57,551 nucleotides of DNA from Basidiobolus meristosporus CBS 931.73. Lineage: Eukaryota > Basidiobolomycota > Basidiobolomycetes > Basidiobolales > Basidiobolaceae. This document shows positions 1 through 11,665 of the stretch, one piece after another. The notes under the pieces were generated by a model. It had not been told where the DNA came from, made no database searches, and saw only the letters and a list, made by a program, of their open reading frames with translations. The stretch covers positions 1 through 57,551 of the forward strand of contig MCFE01000563.1 in assembly GCA_002104905.1 (NCBI GenBank), read 5' to 3'. The stretch's first letter is position 1. Each line of letters begins with the position of its first letter. Both the position numbers and the translations under genes were made by a program.

Positions 1-247
1 AACACTTACTATAACAGGAAGGTGTTCACACCCTTATTTTATAACATATTGTCTATTATCTAAGCCCCCTCAAGTAATATATATACCTATCCAATTGAAC
101 CAAGAGAGAGAACAAGAACATCTGGACAGAAGGAACACAAGTCTTTATTACCTTGCTACATTCTATCAGAAGCTATTCTGAACCAAGTGGTACTGACTTG
201 ACCTAGCAGCTCTCCTACTCACTAAATACAGTCAGTAATAACCCACA
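1..247 (+). repeat. 5' LTR (partial) of gypsy element A
   Basis: The last ~75 bases (about 173-247) match the bases just before 5312 (gaaccaagtggtactgactt, then a shared cagtcagtaataaccc block), as expected for the two LTRs of one element. The LTR ends in CA at 247 and its start lies left of the window. A primer-binding-site-like stretch beginning TGG follows at 252-268. The two LTR copies are diverged and only share their ends, so the element is old. Confidence 0.6.
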
Positions 248-251
248 TATT

Positions 252-268
252 TGGTGCTGTCTCTGCGG
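252..268 (+). other. Candidate primer binding site of gypsy A
   Basis: Four bases after the LTR end a 17-base stretch, TGGTGCTGTCTCTGCGG, begins with TGG. This is the complement of a tRNA 3' CCA end and the usual minus-strand primer site of Ty3/gypsy elements. The priming tRNA was not identified. Confidence 0.45.
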
Positions 269-329
269 AAATAAGCACAGGTGAGGTAATAACTACTACA
301 ATCAAGCTAAAAATATACAAGGGAAAGAG

Positions 330-3300
330 AGAGAAAGCCCTTGGGTTGTTCCATAAGTTTAAGAGAGTTTTTGTTGATGCAGGTTGAGATGACAATAAGA
401 AAGTAAGGGAGTTTGCAAGACATATGGTAGAGTCAGCATGGCAATGGCATTATGGGTTGGAAAACACAGTTAAGGACAACTGGATGACTAGAAGAAGCCT
501 ACAAGACATGCTTTCTGTATGCCAAAGAATACCACTACAAAGCCCTTCTACTGTCCTCACAGAAGAAAAGCAGTGAGAGCTATGAAGCCTATGCTGAACT
601 GCTTGCCAACAAGTTTGATGTCTCCCAAAGGACAAAATTGCCAAACAACAGCTCATGCGGTGTTACATCATGGGCTTAGGCAGCAAAGTAATATGTAGGG
701 CATCCAACAAATAGCAGGGATGTAAAATGTTGCAAGAGTTGATCAAACAAGTACAAGGGGTTATCTTGCTATGGGGGCTACCTTATAGTGATACAAATGA
801 TTGAAGGACAGGGATTCCCCATAAGAAAGAAAAAATTGCCTCCCCAAAAGACCATGAGTTAGAGGAATTATGGCAAAAGGTCCAAGAACTCTTGATCCAC
901 AATATCTAAGAAGTCCACAAAGAAGGTAATTAACTCTGGGAAGCTGTTGTAGATCTAAAGGCCCAGGTACATGCCCTGACCCAACAGATGGAACCACTGC
1001 AACAACAGTGCCTGTGTTATGTATGTGGAGAGGTAGGCCACTGAGCACACAAATGTCAAAAACAGTGCAGACAAGGACTCATACCAGACAGAAAAGAGAA
1101 GAAGGCGTCAAAAGACAGTGTTTCTGGCCAGGAGGCCAACAGGACTTAGTCAATCTAAGGCCTCTGGTCCGAACAATCAATGTGCAGAAAACAAAGCATC
1201 AACATGATGCCTCTAGAGAGGAGGCAATGGAACCTATAGTAGAGGTTCTGTCAAAAGGAAAGAGTGCAGAATTAGGTGAAGAAGTACAGAATGGCCCTTG
1301 GGAAGAAGTGTTGAAGCAAGTAAAGAACGCTAGTACGTCTTCCCACAGACTATTCCTCATAATGAAGGTACTAGAGCAAACCAAGGCAAACCTCCCAATA
1401 CCAGTTTACTGGGACTTGACCTGGCTCTAGTCAAGGAACTGATAGAGGGATTGAAGGAGATAATGACCTCTCATGTCAACCAGACAGTCCTACAAAAACT
1501 GGATAAAGGTACATATGTTAAGGTGTGTATAGAGAATAAGGAGAGTCATCAGCTACATTGATCATGTCAGGGTCATTAGCAAAAATCTGAAGTTAGATAT
1601 GGTCACCAACAACACCATTTGTATACCGCTAGCAAATGACCAACAGGACACAACAGTAGGAGTGGTGCATAATTGCCTCATCCAGCTAGGCAACTTCATT
1701 ATACACCAAGATGTTGTGGTCCTACCTGTTGCCGCCAATGACTTACTCATTGGTAAGAGTTGGTTTATCCAGCATAAGACAGACATACTCTACAGTGCAT
1801 CTGAGCTCAGGTGGGATACCAAGAGTATTCCACTGATTCATATCACCAATGAGAGTGAGGTGCATAGCAACAGTGTGACAATCAAAGAGGTGAAACCATT
1901 GCAGTCTCCAATTGTCACACAAAAGGTGATGAAATACCACAGACCAGTGAGATGGTGATATCAATAGAGACACCAATAGCTTATTTGACAAGTGGAAGAA
2001 TGATAACCACAACAAAGAAATTCAAGCAACTGGAAGGAATCTTGATCCGTAAAGTATGGATATTGCCAGAATTTAAAACTCAAAGTCTGAAGTGCTTAGT
2101 GGTTAACAACAGGCAACACATGGTGACATTGCCTAGAGGAGTGCCATTGTTAAACCTGGAGGAAGTTGACAGACACAACCAAGGACCGCCTACAAACAAG
2201 GAACCAGAAAAAGAACTCCCCAAATCAGATGTGGACCCCGGTCAACCGCCTGAGTTACAAGACAAGTTCCTAGAAGGAGTACACCTGCTTGCTGGAGTAT
2301 TCTCTAAGAACCAAATAATTGGTCATATACCTGGGGTATATCACCAAATCCACCTTGCCAACAAGTACCCCATCAAGCAAAAACCCTATAGGAACATGAA
2401 AATTGACACAGACTGTATCAAAGAGGCAATTGAAACTTTATCAAAAGACAACATCATTACAGAGAGCCAGTTTCCATGGGCCTCCCCAGTAGTGGTAGCC
2501 CCAAAGAAAGACAGAAAGCAATGCTTTTGCAATGACTACCAAAAACTGAATGCCATCATCCAGAAGGACATGTATCCACTACCACAAATAGACAACCTCT
2601 TGGACAGATTAATTGAAGCTAAATATCTTAGCTCTCTTGGATTAATCTCAGGGTATTGGCAAGTAGAAGTAGCTCCAAAAAATTGACCCAAAGCCACTTT
2701 TATAACATTATTTGGATTATACAAATGGAACTGACTACCCTTTGCTTGTGCAATGCTCCCACTACAGTCCAAAGGATGATCAACAAGGTGCTAGGAAATT
2801 TACAATGTGAGTGCGCTCTTGTGTATCTGGACAACATCACAATATATTCTCCCAATGTAGAAGTACATATAAGCGATGTGCAACATATCCTGATAGCCCT
2901 CCTCAAGAACCAACTCAAACTACATCCCAAGAAGTGACATCTCCTGTATACAAAATTGTTGTTCCTGGGCCACAAGATCTTGGCATATGGGATATACCTA
3001 TTCATTTCACTCCTAAAAGCCTTTCAAGATACACCCGCACCAAAGGATATCAATGCAGTGTTGGGATTCCTAAGATTAGTCGGCAGATATTGCCACTTTG
3101 TCAAAAACTTTGCAACAATAGCAGCCCCCCTGTACAAATTGATGCAAAAAGGCCAGTGCTTTGTGTGGTCAGAGCCTCAAAAGAGAGCATTCAATCAGCT
3201 GAAACATTCCTTAATGTCACCTCCAGTGGTACATTTTCCCAATTGGGATGCAAGATTTTTTATTTACTGTAATGGAAGTCTCAACAGTATAGGTTCCATA

Positions 3301-4860
3301 CTGGGAAAATACCACAAACCTGGCAAATTCCACCCTATTAGTTACGTGAGCCATTTGCCAAACAAACACAGATGTCATTATCCTGTTACCAAGATAGAAT
3401 GTCTGGGTGTTTTTTATTCAATTAGACATTTCAATACATGCATGCATGGTTGCCAATTCACAATAGTAAAAGACAACAGCTTTCTGGTCTAGCTGATGAA
3501 TACTAACAACTTTACCAGTCAACTAGCCTGTTGGGCCCTCCAACTACAAGAATACAACTTCAAAATAGTTCATTGCACTGGCAAGAAACACCAGGATGCA
3601 GACTACCTCATTTGCTATCCTGTTTGCCAAGTACGCATTGGCAATGACTACAAGAATATAATCTGCTTTAAAAGAAGAGGGAAGTGTTCCAAACATGTTG
3701 TTACAATCAAGCAGAAGAGAGACTCTTAAGGAAATGGTGTCAGTACAAAGTACACAAAAACCAGTTATGGTTCCTTCAAGGACAGTTCAGAGTTGAGGTA
3801 CCCTTGGTAACTGCCTGCAAAGAAATCATACAAGAAAGACATATGTCATTAGGACATGCTAACCCCTAACAACATATATGATGTTGAGAAAGACATTTTA
3901 CTGGAAAAAAATGATGACCAACGTCATGAATATGTTACAACAATGCTCCACCTGTGAAAGATTTAACCAGAGTCAGAAGATAGGGACAACCACACCAACA
4001 CCACTTGACGCACCCTTCCACCAGGTAGGGATTGACTTTGTTGGCCCCTTTGTGAAAGCAAAGAAAGGAGAACAATACATTATAATTGGTACTGAATATA
4101 TCTCAAAGTGGGTAGAACCCCAAGCCATTCAAAATAAAGATCAGAAGACAACCACCTGATTCATTCTGGAACACCTCATCTGCTGGCATGAATATCCTCA
4201 GATACTCCTGTCTGACAATGATGGTTCCTTCCTGAACAGCACTGTGGCCCATTTGTGCAAAATGATGGGCATGATATAGGTCTTCATGGCTGCATATCAT
4301 CCCCCAACCAACAGATTAACCAAGAGGATGAGCCAAACATGTTGCCACATACTAGTGAAGCTTCACTAGGAGCTTCCCCATTCATGGGCCAAGCTGCTCC
4401 CACTGACACTTCTAGCAATGTGTACAATACCAAATAAACAGCAGGTTTCTCCCTGTACAAGGTTCTGTATGGACAAAGGCCCAAGTGGTGTGAAGAAGCT
4501 GGATTGACAATGGAAGGTGTCCCCTTGACAACACATAGCAACTTTGTAGAAAGGTTGATAAACCATATTGCCTACCAATATATAAAAGTATTTGAAAATG
4601 TTGACAAGCACCTTCCCCCTCCACCCAAAAATGAGAAACTAACAGGACAAAAGTGAAAACCAGGTGATTAAGTGTGGTACAACCAAACCGTTGCAGGACT
4701 CAAGTTTTGCCCACAATTCATACCCCAATGGATTGGCCCTTGCACCATTATTAGTTTGTACCACAGGCCAAAGTACACCATCACCCTGAGCAATTAGACA
4801 ATCAGCAACATAGCCCAGCCCATCTGACACCATTTCATAATGATTGGTGGGTCATCACTG
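330..4860 (+). pseudogene. Gypsy A gag-pol, heavily decayed
   Basis: A Ty3/gypsy gag-pol is readable in pieces across several frames. A CX2CX4HX4C zinc knuckle lies at 1013-1054 but contains an in-frame TGA at 1040. Aspartic-protease-like sequence follows at about 1600-1760. Reverse transcriptase runs about 2240-2940, with conserved WASPVVVAPKKD and DYQKLN segments. Its catalytic motif reads YLDN (about 2824) instead of YLDD. RNase H follows (about 3030-3490), then the integrase zinc region and core (about 3830-4160, VGIDFVGPF). Stops and frame changes occur throughout, so it cannot be autonomous. It sits inside a Tnp2 transposon relic that resumes at 5313. Confidence 0.85.
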
Positions 4861-4879
4861 AAACCAAAGTGTAATTAAA

Positions 4880-5204
4880 CAATTATCAGGATAACGGTAG
4901 AGGAAGACATGGGATACATACAAAGTTTATTAGAGGAGATTTTAGTCAATATAGATACAAATGATATGCGCAAGGAAGTTTACCTAAAAGGGAGAACAAA
5001 AGAATGCATATGGAAAGCGGCAAAGGAAACAGTTCACCCAAAACTGGTGATACCCCTCTCACTAGCAAGAACCAGGATGATATCAAAAACAAGACCAACC
5101 TGCAAGTGTTGAGAGACATGGTACAAGCATTACATGCTACAAGAACCACCTCTGAAGAGTTGTTTGCCAGAGCAGTCACATTGATACAAGACATCATCAG
5201 AGAG
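4880..5204 (+). other. 3' non-pol region of gypsy A, function unclear
   Basis: This stretch lies between the integrase remnant and the LTR end. Two overlapping short frames (4909-5112 and 5004-5246) show no domain I recognise. It does not match the visible part of the 5' LTR, so it is either unique 3' sequence or LTR sequence whose partner lies outside the window. Confidence 0.3.
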
Positions 5205-5312
5205 GGACAAGACAAGTTTGCTAAGTTCTATTGGAAACTATTCTGAACCAAGTGGTACTGACTTGACCTACAAGCTCTCCCACTCACAAAGTACAGTCAG
5301 TAATAACCCACA
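5205..5312 (+). repeat. 3' LTR remnant of gypsy A
   Basis: This stretch matches the window's first LTR over its last ~100 bases and ends at the same ACCCACA. Tnp2-transposon sequence starts directly after it, which marks the insertion edge. Confidence 0.55.
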
Positions 5313-7430
5313 CATGGCATGAATGAAAAACCATCATGCAGCTGGCAACAATTGACCCGCTGATCATCCTATTGCCTGTATGAGTTAGCAGTAGCATGGC
5401 ATTGACATCTGAAAATGTCACTATTCCAAGGTGTCCAAGTTGTCAGGAATCCACCACCATTGGGGGAAAACATTGTCCACACTCTGGATGTATTATGGTA
5501 ATACCTTGTCTAAAGAAGCACATGCAGTCTAACAAATATTGTAAAGCTATAATGTGCTGCACTCAGGATCAATTAAGCACAAACCTGTCCAATTTATTTG
5601 ATAGCATAATATTACAAACTGCTAAGAAGCAAGGACTAACTTGAAGGTAAGTATGGCCATGCCTTTGACTTGGCACTTGGTGGATTTTCATTAAGCAAGT
5701 ATTCTACCAGCAGATCCTGCTAGCTAGTGAATCTCATCAACCTGAGTTTGCAACCTATCTTATGGTATGTTAGCAGAAATCTGATGGTAGTCTCACTGGT
5801 GTGTAGGCCTATATTACCGTCCAGCCAGGATAGCTACCTGTAGCCACTGATGGATGAGTTTTGTGGGCATTCCATTGGGATAACAGCAAATGGCTATCAT
5901 TCAAAGTGCATATAATCATCTGCATTAGAGATACCCCAGCCATCAGCAAGATAGCTGGCTTTTTTTTGCACAATGTACAGTATTGCTGTCAAATGTGTGA
6001 GATCCAGGGGAATTACTCCAGAACTCACACACATTGTTAAGACCCAAACACTAACACTAAGAGCATCATCTCTCCGCAAAGAGATTGTTCAGAAGTCAAC
6101 ATTCAACTTCAGCAAAGTTGGCAAGCTATAAGCCATTGGCCAAAATATGGAATTAATTGAAACTGGAGATACTTACAATAGAGGGTAAATCTAAAAGAAC
6201 TGGCAAGATATTGCAGAGTATTTGCTACTTTAAGAACTTCTAATGGGCTATGAGCAACATTTATACAAAAATGCAATAATGGAAGTGCAAGGACTGGATG
6301 CACTGAATATATATTCATACAAATAGCCTTCTGAAGCAATTTATACCCACAACACACTAGAGGTATTGTGAGTCATATATGAGCATTGTAGGAATATTTA
6401 TCTAGAAGTTAATCACCAATGCCAACTTAACTCATCTATAGCTTTTGTGCAAGGAGTTTGTGGCAAAATTTGAGTGGCTATACTACAAACATAAAGCTGA
6501 ATGCAAAGATCTCTGCTGCTATTGTGTCCATTTGCTACTCCATATTACTTGGTGTGCTGAGAATATTGGACCTTACTTCACCTTTTGGGAGTTTCCTATG
6601 GAACAGATGTGTGAGGAGATAGGGGGACAAGTCAAGTTATAAGTACTACCATATCCAATCTCATCAAGTATATTACCTTCAAGTCCATCATGGATGCAGT
6701 GAGTTGGCACATGAAGTGCAGGCAGGAAGCACTGTAATATATTGAGGACAGATATTCTCATGGAGATACTTATGCCAGTAGCTTTTACCAGCTAAGCAGT
6801 CCCAATGCGTGGATAATTAGTTAAGTAATGTAAAGCTGGGTTAGGGGCAACAAGCAACTAGCTCTTGTTAGGAAAACTATACCATAGTAAGCCAGGTTTC
6901 CCTTGGCTACAGGCCAATTTCTACACCATTCAACGCAGAATTTGCACAAACAAGAGCCAGTACACACCTATAAATGTGACTAGAATCCATCAGGCAGAAG
7001 GAATACATTTGCTAAATACCAAAAAGTACTTTGCAGATGTTCAGGGGGTATTCATGGCATAGGTGGTAGCAACCAAACATATGTTTGCAAGATGTATATG
7101 TTACCAGCAATACAAGATATATGGCAGCTTAACAAATATCACATCAATGAGCTGCAAAGTTGTTGTCATAGACAAATGCCAATTGTAGCAAGTGTGCTCA
7201 TTTGTGGAGATTAGTAAGCTGGAGGCTATAGTATTTTTTGATTCAAGCTCTGTGGCAAATACTCAAGGTATTAGTGGGTAATCAAGTAAAGAGGGGTGGT
7301 TTTACTGTGGAATATATGATTGGCACAAGGGGAGGTAGAAAATGGACATTCAAGGCAAGTGGATGTACTGTGTGGTTAGATCCACTCAAAAATTTATAGA
7401 AAGCCACAAAACTGCAACAATGCCATCCTT
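5313..7430 (+). pseudogene. Tnp2-type (CACTA) transposase relic, copy 1
   Basis: Reading frames at 5396-5644 and 6445-6642 are recognisably Tnp2-family transposase. The first has a cysteine/histidine segment (PRCPSCQESTTIGGKHC) and the second the family's conserved FWEFPMEQMC-like stretch. The whole block is paralogous to 21.25-22.9 kb and, reversed, to 10.6-11.3 kb. Its 5' part is missing because gypsy A interrupts it. Multiple stops and indels make it a dead copy. Tnp2 proteins cut and paste CACTA/EnSpm elements. Terminal inverted repeats were not found. Confidence 0.7.
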
Positions 7431-8149
7431 GGTGTAGGGACTATAGTGATGGATTTGAATATTTATTCAGTAGTATAGTGGTATCAACCAAGTCTTTTAA
7501 GAGATATTTACGAAACCAATGTGATTGTTGAGCTTCCATATATCTTGCATGATGCATCTTGAATTGCATTGACACAGATCATATTACATCAGTTGCAGAT
7601 TTCCTGTTTGCTGATAGTTTTGTGACTAACTCATCAGTAAAGTCACTAGCTCATTGTTGGAGAATGCTTTTTACAATATAATGATGGGATAAATGGCAAT
7701 TGATGGGTATTTAAACATAATGCATGGAAAAACTGATGAATCAAGTTGATTATGCCAAATCAGTTTGTATCACCTTCACTTGATCACATACCAATTTTGA
7801 TATGACCTACTCATCTGAATAGTCTTTTCCCTCAATCCCATCACTACCACTGGACTTACTATTAACACATTAGAGGAGATTTATACCAAGTACTGAGGGT
7901 CATTTACCCCAATTTACTCAAGAAGATCCCTTGTTAAGCTTCTCTGCTATCACAAGAGCTATTGCCCCACAAGCTTTCATCCCACCCTTCATGGCACTGT
8001 GGTTGTGTATAGGTCCAAGGGAGAGATACGTCCAACACTTCTCAAGTGTTTTGTGTGTGGGGTGTTCACTGGGTGCGATAACCTCTGGCAAAAGCTTGCT
8101 AGGAATACTTGGGTTCTGTCTCTAATCTAATGTGAAGGGGAATAAAGCC
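7431..8149 (+). other. AT-rich sequence without a recognised gene
   Basis: No reading frame here resembles a known family. It bridges the Tnp2 relic and a repeat that matches the leader of the chromovirus further right. Probably decayed transposon DNA. Confidence 0.4.
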
Positions 8150-8703
8150 ACAAGCTTGTCAAGGGAAAACTATTGAGCTACAATCCCCAACTTAGTTGGC
8201 ATCTTAACAAAAGTATGTGCTGGGTTCAGCGTCCTTTGAGATGACAACGTATTAAAGCTTCCAAAGTCAAAACAACTGTAAACTCCACCAGCAGGGACTT
8301 GATAAGAATGCAGCTGTGGTCAATAGTTACAAAGACAGAAAAGTATCTTTGCCTGTACAAGAACAAACTTGGAAAAGAATCAAATATAATAAAAGATACC
8401 TACTCTGAGTATTCCTCACAAGTAGTGCCTCCAAGGTCAGTTGGCTGTCAGCGCGGTTTCCTGGGAGTGTCCTGTGGTCTGGGGTTGGAAGTTCAGGTAG
8501 CAGCAGGTAGCAGTGATCATACTAATCAACAAGTCGGTATATTGATAAAAGGGATGATGATTTATTGTAGAGGGATAGCCTCCCTTATATACTTTTCTCA
8601 CTGGCTAAGTGATTACTAATCATGGTGTTCCAGAAGCTTCCGGAGATCAATAGAAATCTTAATGACATCAGAATAACCTAAGAATGTTCTAAGTAGGTGC
8701 CAG
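8150..8703 (+). repeat. Chromovirus-type leader and LTR-like relic
   Basis: 8160-8425 is clearly similar to 18700-18965, the untranslated leader of the chromovirus at 13.65-19.55 kb. Shared words include ctacaatccccaactta, gtaaactccaccagcaggg and tatctttgcct. 8500-8700 then resembles 19980-20170 (cagtgatca, gggataGcctccctt-like and aatgacatca words). This is therefore a second, diverged family of the same kind with its coding region lost, or a non-autonomous derivative. No protein is encoded. Confidence 0.55.
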
Positions 8704-9088
8704 TGTAGTGGGGTGACAGTGACACCCACTGACAGATGTGCTCATTCCCTTATTTTCTACTTCCCTATATCCCTACTACACTCATTTTAGTTTTATCCCA
8801 TTTGTCTTACCCAATCAGTACTATCCCATAAGCTGGTTGACTATCACACCTGCTTACCTTATTGCATAAGTTACCCCTCACTTTATGTAAGATTACTAGC
8901 TACAAGTGCTTCTATATTAGGCAAGTACCCGCGCCAGTACCTGTGACACAGGATCAACCCGTGTCACCATCCCTACCATTTCCATACCATATATGGTAAA
9001 ACTAAAATAAGTGTAGTAGAGATATAGGGAAGTAGAAAATAAGGGAATGAGCACATCTGTCAGTGGGTGTCACTGTCACCCCACTACA
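8704..9088. mobile_element. 385-bp foldback/MITE-like element with 92-bp inverted arms
   Basis: Bases 8704-8795 and the reverse complement of 8997-9088 match over 92 positions with two differences, both transitions. The ends read TGTAGTGGGG and CCCCACTACA. The ~200-bp interior resembles 20245-20470 in inverted orientation (ccatatatggta and the gtacctgcctaat-like word). Flanks gtgccag and gcaccag could be a decayed target duplication. No reading frame is present, so it is non-autonomous. Which transposase mobilised it is unknown. Confidence 0.8.
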
Positions 9089-9695
9089 GCACCAGAGGTC
9101 CTAGAAGCTTTCAATCCCAACTGACAGCAATGGAGAACCACCTTGCAGAGTGTATGAATGACTTAGAGCAGCTTGGATTACTAGGTACAAAAGCTCCAAT
9201 AGACTCCCATAACACAGTGTTGGGCAACAGGTTCCATATCAGGAGTACTTTGGATACCTTCCCAGTCAGGATAAGAAGATCATTTAGAGGGCAGATGCAC
9301 TTTTATTCTGGCAAATACAAGGTACACTGCAGGAAGTTTGAAGTACTGTCTGACATAGAGGGTATCATCATCTGATTTAGTGGGCCATCTGCTAAATATA
9401 GGCATGACAAAGTACTCTGTGTAGAGAATCATCCAGAATTTTAGTAGAGCAGAGAAGTGTATGACACACATAGCTTATAAAGTAGAGATTTGCCTTAGAT
9501 TAGAATTTATTACATTTCATAGGAAGCCAAGGGATGGAGTGCTTAGCAGGAAGCAGACACTCTACAATGAGATATTTTATCATTTCAGAGTGAGAGTAGA
9601 GCATATACTTGAAGAACTAAAGAGTCTCAGTATAGTAGCAGGTAAATGTGGAGGAAAATCATTTGAAGGCAAAAATAGCTGGACAGATAAATAGT
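9089..9695 (+). pseudogene. DDE_Tnp_4 (Harbinger/IS5-like) transposase relic
   Basis: The frame at 9067-9375 contains STLDTFPVRI followed by HFYSGKYKVHCRKFEVLSD. The family signature is an aspartate, then YYSGKxKxHxxKxQ. After a frame break, 9461-9694 reads KPRDGVLSRKQTLYNEIFYH followed by FRVRVEHILEELK. This is the C-terminal block carrying the catalytic glutamate (VEH). In this family the protein excises and inserts PIF/Harbinger-type DNA transposons. In-frame stops after SDIEGIII and between the two blocks show it is dead. Confidence 0.75.
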
Positions 9696-10019
9696 TAAGA
9701 TACTTATTAATACACAGTATACTCACACAAGAAGACATCTACTGAGCAAAATGTGTCTGGAGCATTATCAAGAGTACATATAGCAAGAAAAGCACTGTTC
9801 TGAGCAACAAAAGTAAGAGTGAGTAGATATAATGGTAACTGTTTCCTCCCACTAGTATGACTTTAAAGATTTGAGTGCCAGATAGTGCCATAGAGTGCCA
9901 GATTGATCTGGCACTATGAACAGGCTGGCACTGTTTAGCACTATCCAATGGAACATGTCTGTCAGTTTGTTTGAATGAAATGTAACAGAATTGATTCAAT
10001 CAGGAAGTAAGGAGTGTGA
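9696..10019. other. Intergenic stretch with clustered AGTGCCA/TGGCACT repeats
   Basis: No gene is visible. Three AGTGCCA words lie exactly 10 bp apart (9874, 9884, 9894). Two inverted TGGCACT words follow (9909, 9926). Such short direct and inverted arrays are typical of the subterminal regions of CACTA transposons, and a reversed Tnp2 copy lies immediately to the right. Confidence 0.5.
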
Positions 10020-10290
10020 AGAAGGGGCAATGGCCAATCACTGCACAAGATTGTAGGAGGTGATTGAGTGCATAGGATAAGAAAGTAAGAAAATTGGCAG
10101 AAAACCAATCAAGAGCCACTGATACATTGTTGTGTTAAGAAACTTTGACCAAGTTATTTGTGGAATCTGGGGTACTATTAGTTTTAAATGGTCTCTGTGC
10201 AGTGTCCTGAAGGGATCAATACCTTTTATACACAGAATTGTAATATTTTGGTGCCCTTTTGATGGGATTATCACTATATCTTGATAGGAT
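10020..10290. repeat. Dispersed repeat, also at 34075-34370
   Basis: This block and 34075-34370 share a series of words in the same order, including ggcagaaaaccaatca, tcaatacc and ttttgatgggat. No protein family is recognisable. The 34-kb copy is GC-richer and abuts a decayed copia LTR. Confidence 0.6.
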
Positions 10291-10589
10291 TACAGCTTGT
10301 AGGAAGCCAAGGAATGCCTGATGAAACTAATTTGATCCTGTGGGTGGATCCAGTCCAGGTCAGGTGTCAGGATCCTGTTTGGAAACTATGATAATATTGG
10401 CAGCTTGGAGTCAATGACCCCTGTCAAAATCTTATGATGGAATCCCAACAGCATTTGGCTAATTTTACTGCCAAATAGAGTTATAAAACTTGGCAGGGTT
10501 TGATTGGTATTGTAGCTTTAGTTGCATGGCATTGTGGTAGTCTTCATGTGCTCTAAAACAGTCTTAGATTGATCTAACTAGCCAGTATA

Positions 10590-11318
10590 TCAAGTTGCCT
10601 CATATGAAATAAAACTTAATGGTGCTTTGGTGGCCTCTTTGCAGGTCTCTAATGGTATCATTATGGCTGTATGGTGGCCTACGTCTGGCTTTATATTAGA
10701 CTTGTTTGGTTGGATAGCACCACATTGAGCCATGAGTGTCAAATGATGCCATAGTGTGCCAGAGAGGCCAAGTGAGCCTATACTTGGCCACAGAGTGTGA
10801 AACATAGATCTGCATCTTCATGCAAAGCATCCCCTGTGTTTCACCTATGATGCAGGAGAAAATCCATTTTTCAACCTTTTTTTTTAGGTCAATGTTGTAC
10901 AGGATGTGCAATAGCACTAAAGGATTGAAGATATATATCTGGTACTCAATACCCATGGCACTCTGAATCTAGCTCCTATGGCTTGTAACATGTCACAAAA
11001 ATGCATGGCACTATCTTGGTCCACTGGTACTATCTGGCACTATAAGCGCTTTGTATTGATCTTACTTTAGGGCTAATATTTAAACATTATGCCGGATACC
11101 CAAAGACCTTTTTGGTGTTTTGCCAATATATTCCTTTACCCTGCCAGATCTTATTCACCCCTATAAATGTGCACTGACTCTTGTTATGTGGGTTCTGTAT
11201 TGAATGGTATAGAAACTGACCTCTGACCAGGAGAAACTCTATAGCCTCTTGTGGAGTTCTCCTGATAAAATTTAGTTGCTTGTTGCACCCAACCCAGCTT
11301 TGCATTACTTGACTGATT
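10590..11318 (-). pseudogene. Tnp2-element 3' region, reversed copy 3
   Basis: Read on the minus strand, this parallels 22375-23030 and 6836-7430. QSWVGCNKQL at 11.3 kb corresponds to QNWVGCNKQL at 22.38 kb, and a shared block near 10620-10680 translates on the plus strand as NGALVASLQVSNGIIMAVWW. Only the 3' part of the transposon remains. It is cut on its right edge by the copia LTR at 11319. Confidence 0.6.
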
Positions 11319-11665
11319 TGTTGTAAAAATTTGTAAATCCACCTAATTACTCACCTAACTTAGTCACTTTGATCATTACCTTCAGATCCTAGAGAATACT
11401 GACCAAATTTCTTCCTGGGATATACTTAGAATATTTTCACCAAAATACCAGGTACCCAGAACATGAAAATTCTCAAAGTTGTCCAAACAGCCCCAAACTT
11501 TGCATATATGTTCTTGGGACCTTCCTCAACCTATTCTACGTGTTTGTAATGCCAAGATCACTTAATAGTAAAAATACTACTTTTACATTTAATTGTCATT
11601 AAGTGAAAACCATATAATCTACTTGTCCTCCAAATCATATTCAATATCTCCAGACTCTTATAGCA
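11319..11665 (+). repeat. 5' LTR of copia IV
   Basis: This ~347-bp LTR starts TGTTGTAAAA and ends TATAGCA (TTACAACA in sister copies). It matches the 3' LTR at 19620-19969 and the other copia LTRs of the window. Its TATA region and internal inverted repeat are decayed relative to copia I. Confidence 0.85.

Noticed and set aside
6838-6850. GGGTTAGGGG as interstitial telomere
   Set aside because: Lies inside the Tnp2 relic, where sister copies have a related coding word. No tail module follows. A TTAGGGG near 44331 was dismissed for the same lack of context.
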